A stretch of DNA of 13,560 nt. Source: Bacteroidota bacterium (GTDB lineage: Bacteria > Bacteroidota > Ignavibacteria > UBA10030 > SZUA-254). Under the pieces are notes generated by a model, which was given only the letters and a program-made list of their open reading frames with translations, did no database searches and was not told where the DNA came from. The DNA is taken from assembly GCA_004322375.1 (NCBI GenBank), contig SCUC01000425.1:1-13560 (forward strand), in the 5' to 3' direction. Each line of letters starts with the position of its first letter. The first letter of the stretch is position 1. The translations under genes were made by a program, and so were the position numbers. Of the stretch, positions 1 to 5,247 are shown piece after piece.

Positions 1-1900
1 CAACAAAAGGATTTTGTAAGCTATCTCCTTCAGAAATCTCCCCGCTCCAGTGACTAAACAAGTACCCTTCAGAAGGGGTTGCTATGAGGGTAACCGCCTC
101 ATCCGGAAAATGCCAGGCGCGGTTCGGGTATTTTGATATCGTGCCATTGGCAGCGTTCAATGTTAAAAACGTATTGTTCGGATTGAGCGTGAAGTTTGCA
201 ACGATGTTTTTATCAGAGTACATCGAAACAGGCAGAGGGTTCACGAGAAGACTATCGCCCGGTACATCGCCGCTCCAACCGGTAAAGAGATAACCGGTAT
301 CCGGTTTTGCGGTGAGAACGACAGCCGTCCCCTCTTCAAGATAGTCAAGGGGAGGATTTTTAAGAATGATTCCATTCGTTGCGGATGTATGTAAAATGAA
401 AAATCGTCTGTAATTTGCCGTTATCGTTCTATCGCTATTCATGGTAATGGTGATCGGGTTACCCGTATTTTCTGACGGCAGGATATCGCCTCCCCATCCT
501 GAGAACTGGTAACGACTTGTTGAAACTGCAGTTAATACAACATTTGCGCCCGCCACGTACCACGGTTGGTCAGGAACCCTTTTTATGGCGCCCATTTGAG
601 TTTCAGTCGTTAAGGAGAAAACATTACCAGGACGCTGCATGGTGTTTCGATAGATTTTCGTAGTGAAATTACCGTTCGGAGAGTTTCCTGTCGTTCCAGC
701 AACGAGAAGGTCAAGACTTTTATTTCCATCAAAATCTCCCCACTCGGTAGAGCTATACCATAATCCTGACAGGCTTTGTGGCGTAGGTGGAAATGTGCCG
801 AAATCATTATAATATATATAGAGATTTTTAGCCCCCCCTAATTGTCCGCCTGAGTAGGCAAGGTCTAAGTATCCATCGAAATTAAAGTCACCCCACTCTG
901 CCGCGCCATTTGAAATCCCGGCAAGCGGGGCATGGATGTTAACAAAGGCATATCCATAAACGCTTCGATAAATGGAAGCAACCCAATAAGGGGCGGTATC
1001 ACATTCGCCGCCGACAAATAAATCGGGATATCCATCCTGATCATAGTCGCCCCAGGCAACAGTGCTGCTTCGAACGCCTTCCAATTCTAAAAACAAGTTT
1101 AAGTTTCCATTGTTATTTCTATAAATGCGCGTTAATCTGACATTATCAATCCCGGAAATTGCAGCATCAAGATCGCCATCGTTTTCCATATCTGCCCATG
1201 CGATATCGCCGTACGTAACGCCGGGAAGATTCGTCGGGATTTCTGTGAAAACGCCGGATGTATTTTTATACAGGCGCGCTATTTGGGTATGGTCATCCGG
1301 GGAATGACCGGATACAAGAAGATCTAAATCCTCATCGTTATCATAATCAACCCATGAAACCAATCCCTGTACTCCCAACAACGATGCGTTGATGGCATTG
1401 AAATTACCTGAATCGTTACGGAGGATTGTTGTAAAACAATTTAAATTGTTCGGCTGCGTAGGACCCCCGATAACGATATCCAAATCTCCATCGTTATCGA
1501 AATCGCCCCACTCCGCCTGATCGCCGCGAGGAAGACTATCGCCGATATCGGAAAACGCGCCCGCGGTATTGTTATATATTCGGGAGGAAGTTACCGCATT
1601 ACCCTCAGGACCTCCGAGAAGCAAAATATCAAGGTCGCCGTCATCGTCATAATCTCCCCAATATGCTTTACGACTAGGAGGCAACCCCGCGTTGACTTCT
1701 TCAAAGTTAGATAAAATTGAGGTTGATTGAAAAGACGATGTCGAGGGAAGAGAACGATTATCACCTGTCTTGATTTGCGTGCGAAGACTGTGGAGGGTCA
1801 TGAAAAGCAATAGCGCAAGGGCTATCACACGGATAACATAACGAGCCATCCATGCCGGCGCGGACATAAAACGCGATTTTTTCACCGGAGGGTGAACCAT
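1..1900 (-). CDS. Exported FG-GAP/VCBS seven-repeat propeller protein with InlB-like repeats (partial, C-terminus off left edge)
   Basis: The frame is open from an ATG at 1900 to the left edge (633 codons) with no internal stop. A basic N-terminus (HPPVKKSRF) leads into a hydrophobic stretch, YVIRVIALALLLFM (about residues 21-34), read as a signal peptide or anchor. Seven repeats about 50 residues apart (near residues 80, 130, 183, 235, 283, 335, 385) carry the FG-GAP/VCBS pattern WGDYDxDGDLDxLxxGG; the DxDxDG loop is typical of calcium sites in integrin-alpha-like propellers. Three divergent InlB B-repeat-like units follow (about 432-497, 500-568, 570-633+), with cores such as GYLFTGWSGD and NIVANF. 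A likely role is a surface or secreted binding protein; the ligand is unknown. The missing C-terminus may hold a T9SS sorting domain, as in its two neighbours. The start is uncertain: there is no ribosome-binding site before ATG 1900, and a better-placed ATG at 1934 is one base out of frame. An in-frame ATG at 1867 is also possible. Confidence 0.9.
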   Translation of the reverse strand, partial: MVHPPVKKSRFMSAPAWMARYVIRVIALALLLFMTLHSLRTQIKTGDNRSLPSTSSFQSTSILSNFEEVNAGLPPSRKAYWGDYDDDGDLDILLLGGPEGNAVTSSRIYNNTAGAFSDIGDSLPRGDQAEWGDFDNDGDLDIVIGGPTQPNNLNCFTTILRNDSGNFNAINASLLGVQGLVSWVDYDNDEDLDLLVSGHSPDDHTQIARLYKNTSGVFTEIPTNLPGVTYGDIAWADMENDGDLDAAISGIDNVRLTRIYRNNNGNLNLFLELEGVRSSTVAWGDYDQDGYPDLFVGGECDTAPYWVASIYRSVYGYAFVNIHAPLAGISNGAAEWGDFNFDGYLDLAYSGGQLGGAKNLYIYYNDFGTFPPTPQSLSGLWYSSTEWGDFDGNKSLDLLVAGTTGNSPNGNFTTKIYRNTMQRPGNVFSLTTETQMGAIKRVPDQPWYVAGANVVLTAVSTSRYQFSGWGGDILPSENTGNPITITMNSDRTITANYRRFFILHTSATNGIILKNPPLDYLEEGTAVVLTAKPDTGYLFTGWSGDVPGDSLLVNPLPVSMYSDKNIVANFTLNPNNTFLTLNAANGTISKYPNRAWHFPDEAVTLIATPSEGYLFSHWSGEISEGDSLQNPFV

Positions 1901-1907
1901 GCCTATC

Positions 1908-1934
1908 TCACGAGAGAGTATATTTTTTGTTCAT
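1908..1934 (-). other. Eight-codon reading frame before the FG-GAP gene: leader peptide or frame-slipped true start
   Basis: On the minus strand an AAGGAG ribosome-binding site (1946-1951) lies 11 bases before an ATG (1934-1932). The frame reads MNKKYTLS and stops at TGA, 7 bases before the ATG at 1900. It contains six A (1923-1928). Removing one A would join this start to the large gene as MNKNILSREIG-MVHPP. It is therefore either a genuine short leader coupled to the main gene, a slippage site, or an assembly or mutational indel. Confidence 0.5.
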
Positions 1935-1964
1935 TGTAGTTGAAGCTCCTTATACGACTATGGC

Positions 1965-1993
1965 AATATATTAAATTGTCATTTGAATATCAA
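1965..1993 (-). promoter_or_regulatory. Candidate promoter of the FG-GAP/InlB-repeat gene
   Basis: On the minus strand, TTGATA (1988-1993) is separated by 17 bases from TATATT (1965-1970). A start of transcription near 1958 would put the AAGGAG at 1946-1951 just inside the transcript. The boxes resemble sigma-70-type promoters; whether this organism uses that consensus is not known from the window. Confidence 0.45.
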
Positions 1994-2006
1994 TAACCTC
2001 TATAAC

Positions 2007-2040
2007 AAAAAGGGAGGTAATGCCGTTAGTTGACCTTTTT
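2007..2040 (-). terminator. Weak candidate terminator downstream of the 2183-4873 gene
   Basis: AAAAAGG (2007-2013) and CCTTTTT (2034-2040) can pair across a 20-base loop, ending in a T-run on the minus strand. The stem is mostly A-T and the loop is long, so support is weak. A longer 10-base inverted repeat (2092-2101 and 2167-2176) lies closer to the stop codon but has a 65-base spacer and no T-run. Confidence 0.25.
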
Positions 2041-2182
2041 TAGCTTGTATTGAACAATATTCATCCTTTTTGCCTTTACAAAGCTCTTGTTTTGGTTCTT
2101 CTTCCCTGATTGCGGTGTCCGTTTTATTCTTAGCCGCCTCTTACACGAGTTCAGAAGGTTATGCCCGAAGAACCAACCAATG

Positions 2183-4873
2183 TTATTTCAGCAACAATAA
2201 TTTTTTCGTCTCTATGTAGGACAAGATGCCATCTTGTCCTACAGCCGTTAGCCTGTAAACATACACCCCGCTCGGCATCCCCGAAGCATCCCACTCCTGC
2301 ATCTTGAATCCTGCATCTTGCATTCCGTCAACAAGCGTTGCAACTTCCTCACCGAGGATATTGAAAATTTTCAAACTGACATACTGACTACTGGGGACTG
2401 AATACTGAATAACTGTTACCGGATTAAACGGGTTCGGATAATTCTGCTCCAGAATAAATTCCGTGGGCATGGATTCGTCGCGTTGCCAAACTCCTACGGG
2501 CGGCAGCATCGGAGAAGAGGCGATGAGAAGCAACGTGTGCATCGTGCTATCGGTGATAACGAGACTATCGAGAGATTTCATATCGTAGATCGAACCATTA
2601 AGGTCATCCAGTTCAACTGCTCCCGCGTACGAAGATTGGATTGCTTCCTTCGACCATGAAAACGTGACAGGGTAGCTTCCATTGGAGAGAAATCCTGTTG
2701 TAAAGGAAATTTTATAGGTATCAATTTGCGCGGGAGAATTGAAGGGGCGCATATCAACCCACGAGCCATTACCAAAGAGATAGCCGGAACGAGGCGGTTT
2801 AACAAGCCGCACGTCGTATCCATTGGGAATTTGAGGCGGCAAATCTTCTTCTCCTTCCGAGTAATCGGCGCGCTTTGCTGAGGTATCGGCATTCCAGATG
2901 CCGGTAGTTGCCCCGGGGCGAACTCCCCACCGAATGGTTGTCATCGTATTGAGATTATTGTCATGATACTGCATATCAATTTTCACCCTTCGGGGTATCG
3001 GGTGAATGGCAAAATGAACATTAGTAACCTGTTTATCAATCCCCCCGAAATAAATGTCGTACCCTTTAACCAAACGCGGCACAAGCATTTCCCACCGCTC
3101 TGGCGGCAGGACAAGAATACTGCATGGTTCGACGCTGAGTCCGGGGAAAAGATAAAATCCGGTAGAAACAGTAAAAATTGTATCGTTATATGAAGCAGTC
3201 TTAATACGTACACCGCAACCATCTACCCCAGATTCTCCGTCATCTTTTACGCCGTTTTCATTTTCGTCGTAAAATACAAGGCCGCTGACAGAATTCCAGG
3301 GATAGTACTGACCGAAATTAATATTATAGAGCGAATCATTTACTGGTAACTCAATCGCGAAGCTATCGGACGGAGTTGTCATTTTCCACGGTGAGGCTGC
3401 GCTGCACTTGATGACGTATACTCCTGAATCTAATCCATCAAATAAATATTTTCCGGATGAATCGGTGATAATTTCTCCCTGCTTCTTCCCGGAGAGCAAT
3501 ACGCGACGCGAGCTTATGCCGGATTCATCGGGAGTGTAGCTGCTATCTTTATTAAAATCCTTAAACACAATTCCCGAAAGAGAACCGCCCGCGGTTGTAA
3601 ATTTCCATGTATCAGACCACACTGTACGACTGCTATTAAAATACACCAGCGCGACACGCCAGTAATAGTTAGTTTTTCCTGAAAGATTAGAATATTGCTC
3701 GGAAAAAATGTTCTCCACACCGGTAATGGTCCGAATCTTTTCAACCGTGTCTGTGTTGAATGTCGAATCACGCGAAAGCTGAACAATATATTTATCAGTA
3801 TTCAAGAACGGTACCAGCTGCCATGTTAGGCTCAGGGAGGCGACCAGGGGGGGCGAATACTCTAACGTAACCTGTTGAGCGTCTTTTCCGGGAGAAATTG
3901 CATTTGAAATGAATGAGCAGTTGGTAAGCGAAGTTCTTACGATAATGCCATACTCGGAGCCAATCATAACGATGTTCTGAGATCCTTGCAGGGCAACATC
4001 CCGGTAGTAATCATACTTTGCTTCGATAGCATTCCATGTACTTCCTCCATCATACGTAACAAGAATAGTCCCGTTTCCAACAACTACGCCGCGTAGTGAA
4101 TTGCTGAAAGCGACGCTATGAAGAATCTCCGACGTATTCGATGGTTGTTTACTCCATGCGCCTCCTCCATCGGTTGTGTGGTAAATAATTCCCGACGAAC
4201 CGACAACCGTTCCATTATTGATGTCCGAAAAGAAAACGCCATATAACGCGGTGTTATTCTCTTGAATAAAATACCTGCTCCATGTATTCCCGCCATCGCT
4301 CGTTCGAAATATTTTCCCTTCATTCCCTGTTGTCGTAGCATGAAGAGAATCAGTGACGGCAATATCATATAGCTCTGTGATATACCCTGTTGTGAATGAT
4401 GTCCACGAAACGCCGCCATCGGCAGTACGTAAGATTGTGCCATCCCTGCCGGCGACCATCCCATACAATGGACTTGAGAATGAAACCGCCTTAAGGTATT
4501 GCTGAACAGGACTGAGCATGTAATTCCATGTTACGCCCCCATCGGTTGTCGAGAGAATGTAATTCCCGCTCCAATGATTGGCTGTTGCCAAAGCATTGTT
4601 CGCATCAAGCATTTCGATATCGGTAATCGAGTAGCCGCCTGATGCTCGTTCCTCCCAAGTAATTCCTCCGTCTGATGTCAAAAAAAGCAACCCGTTGTAT
4701 CCTCCCGCTATGCCATGGAGCGAATCGCCGAACGCAATAGAGAGAAATCCCGATCCCGGAAGACGCGCCTGATACACCCAGCATTGCGCGTGGCATTGTT
4801 GACCTCCAAAACAGATGACATACACTGCAACTACAATAATAACAAAACGGTTTTTAGGGATTGTAAGCCCCAT
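2183..4873 (-). CDS. T9SS-secreted multidomain protein: YCF48/BNR-like propeller, Fn3-like, two SdrD-B-like domains, sorting domain (paralogue A)
   Basis: 896 residues. Residues 1-29 form a signal peptide (hydrophobic VIIVVAVYVICF, cleavage plausible after CHA). Residues 31-320 hold six sialidase/YCF48-type repeats with Asp-box-like cores (SDGGITW, TDGGVTW, ADGGVSW, SDGGNTW, TDGGGAW, YDGGSTW) and a degenerate seventh, suggesting a propeller. About 335-428 resembles fibronectin III (NYYWRVALVYFN). Two SdrD-B-like units follow (432-495, FKDFNKDSSYTPDE; 528-590, FYDENENGVKDDGE), which usually bind calcium. Residues 620-785 are a conserved module I cannot name. Residues 810-896 are a T9SS type A sorting domain (NYPNPFNP, GEEVATLVDG, ending KKLLLLK), so export across the outer membrane is expected. 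The start has AAGGA seven bases upstream. It has its own promoter and a same-strand paralogue upstream at 5248-7938. The ligand is unknown; the YCF48-like fold does not imply a photosystem role. Confidence 0.93.
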   Translation of the reverse strand: MGLTIPKNRFVIIVVAVYVICFGGQQCHAQCWVYQARLPGSGFLSIAFGDSLHGIAGGYNGLLFLTSDGGITWEERASGGYSITDIEMLDANNALATANHWSGNYILSTTDGGVTWNYMLSPVQQYLKAVSFSSPLYGMVAGRDGTILRTADGGVSWTSFTTGYITELYDIAVTDSLHATTTGNEGKIFRTSDGGNTWSRYFIQENNTALYGVFFSDINNGTVVGSSGIIYHTTDGGGAWSKQPSNTSEILHSVAFSNSLRGVVVGNGTILVTYDGGSTWNAIEAKYDYYRDVALQGSQNIVMIGSEYGIIVRTSLTNCSFISNAISPGKDAQQVTLEYSPPLVASLSLTWQLVPFLNTDKYIVQLSRDSTFNTDTVEKIRTITGVENIFSEQYSNLSGKTNYYWRVALVYFNSSRTVWSDTWKFTTAGGSLSGIVFKDFNKDSSYTPDESGISSRRVLLSGKKQGEIITDSSGKYLFDGLDSGVYVIKCSAASPWKMTTPSDSFAIELPVNDSLYNINFGQYYPWNSVSGLVFYDENENGVKDDGESGVDGCGVRIKTASYNDTIFTVSTGFYLFPGLSVEPCSILVLPPERWEMLVPRLVKGYDIYFGGIDKQVTNVHFAIHPIPRRVKIDMQYHDNNLNTMTTIRWGVRPGATTGIWNADTSAKRADYSEGEEDLPPQIPNGYDVRLVKPPRSGYLFGNGSWVDMRPFNSPAQIDTYKISFTTGFLSNGSYPVTFSWSKEAIQSSYAGAVELDDLNGSIYDMKSLDSLVITDSTMHTLLLIASSPMLPPVGVWQRDESMPTEFILEQNYPNPFNPVTVIQYSVPSSQYVSLKIFNILGEEVATLVDGMQDAGFKMQEWDASGMPSGVYVYRLTAVGQDGILSYIETKKLLLLK

Positions 4874-4897
4874 GCGGTGATCCTTGCTCTTTTATTT

Positions 4898-4926
4898 AAC
4901 ATACAAAATCTCAATGTAAAAGTCAA
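4898..4926 (-). promoter_or_regulatory. Candidate promoter of paralogue A, shared in form with paralogue B
   Basis: On the minus strand, TTGACT (4921-4926), 17 bases, then TATGTT (4898-4903). TTGACT begins 53 bases before the ATG. The same arrangement at the same distance precedes paralogue B, and 38 of the 53 positions match with no gap. This conservation is the main evidence. Confidence 0.6.
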
Positions 4927-4961
4927 CAGAGATATGTATCCCTACAGATCAGGCAAAAAAT

Positions 4962-4968
4962 CTCAGTA
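4962..4968. repeat. Left copy of a 7-base direct repeat flanking the miniature element
   Basis: CTCAGTA here and again at 5209-5215 flanks the inverted-repeat element, with two extra bases (AC) on the left side. This fits a target-site duplication. Confidence 0.55.
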
Positions 4969-5064
4969 ACTGATGTTACGCACGAACGCAATCTAACATG
5001 TATGAATTTCGTTTTCACGACTCTAACTCATGGGGTTGTCTCAAAAGCCCGGTTATAGTGTAGT

Positions 5065-5083
5065 CGCAGACTTTATGTCTGCG
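5065..5083 (+). repeat. Hairpin 1 of the nested repeat
   Basis: A 7-base-pair stem, CGCAGAC / GTCTGCG, encloses the loop TTTAT. It is followed by GGTTTTG on the plus strand, so it could act as a weak terminator. It belongs to a 24-base unit (5060-5083) that matches the reverse complement of 5099-5122 at 18 of 24 positions. Confidence 0.7.
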
Positions 5084-5098
5084 GTTTTGAGTTGGAAA

Positions 5099-5117
5099 CG
5101 CAACCATGAAGGTTGCG
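5099..5117 (-). repeat. Hairpin 2 of the nested repeat
   Basis: Read on the minus strand: a 7-base-pair stem CGCAACC / GGTTGCG with loop TTCAT, followed by TTTCC. Compared with hairpin 1, two stem positions differ on both sides (G-C to A-T, and A-T to C-G), so pairing is kept. Minus-strand transcripts leaving paralogue B would contain it. Confidence 0.7.
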
Positions 5118-5208
5118 CCTACTATTTTTTGAGACAGCCCCGTTGAGGGGGTTGAGTTACGAAGGACTTCCTCAAAATTCAAGGTTAAATCAGGGTTGCG
5201 TAACATCA

Positions 5209-5215
5209 CTCAGTA
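5209..5215. repeat. Right copy of the 7-base direct repeat flanking the miniature element
   Basis: CTCAGTA lies immediately after the right terminal inverted repeat and matches 4962-4968. Confidence 0.55.
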
Positions 5216-5247
5216 CGTTTTATGATACGAGGATTGGTATAACAATA

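Larger units (their letters stand above)
5032..5141. repeat. Nested 110-base inverted-repeat element with two related hairpins
   Basis: GGGGTTGTCTCAAAA (5032-5046) and TTTTGAGACAGCCCC (5127-5141) are inverted repeats matching at 14 of 15 positions. Between them sit two hairpins in opposite orientation. The ends look like insertion-sequence termini. No clear target-site duplication is visible immediately outside 5032 and 5141. It may be an insertion into the larger element or part of its original design. Confidence 0.7.
4971..5208. mobile_element. Miniature inverted-repeat element (MITE-like), 238 bases, carrying a nested repeat
   Basis: Perfect 12-base terminal inverted repeats, TGATGTTACGCA (4971-4982) and TGCGTAACATCA (5197-5208), bound the element. 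The two arms (4971-5030 and 5153-5208) are imperfect inverted copies along most of their length and end in TAACTCA / TGAGTTA where they meet the central part. CTCAGTA flanks both sides. There is no transposase gene, so any movement would need an enzyme from elsewhere. The element lies between the two paralogues, its left end 45 bases upstream of paralogue A's -35 box, so it may affect read-through from paralogue B or expression of A. The family is not identified. A small frame across the element on the minus strand is judged non-coding. Confidence 0.75.

Noticed and set aside
2092..2176. 10-base perfect inverted repeat (TTGGTTCTTC / GAAGAACCAA) downstream of paralogue A
   Set aside because: The 65-base spacer and the lack of a T-run make it a poor terminator, and a single 10-base match over this distance can arise by chance.
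2578..2892. Out-of-frame reading frames of 60-126 codons inside the two large secreted-protein genes and the pump genes
   Set aside because: They overlap strongly supported genes with clear domains, show no domain features themselves and lack their own start signals.
5015..5209. A 64-codon minus-strand frame across the miniature element
   Set aside because: It is made almost entirely of the inverted repeats and hairpins of the element, has no homology I recognise and no independent support.
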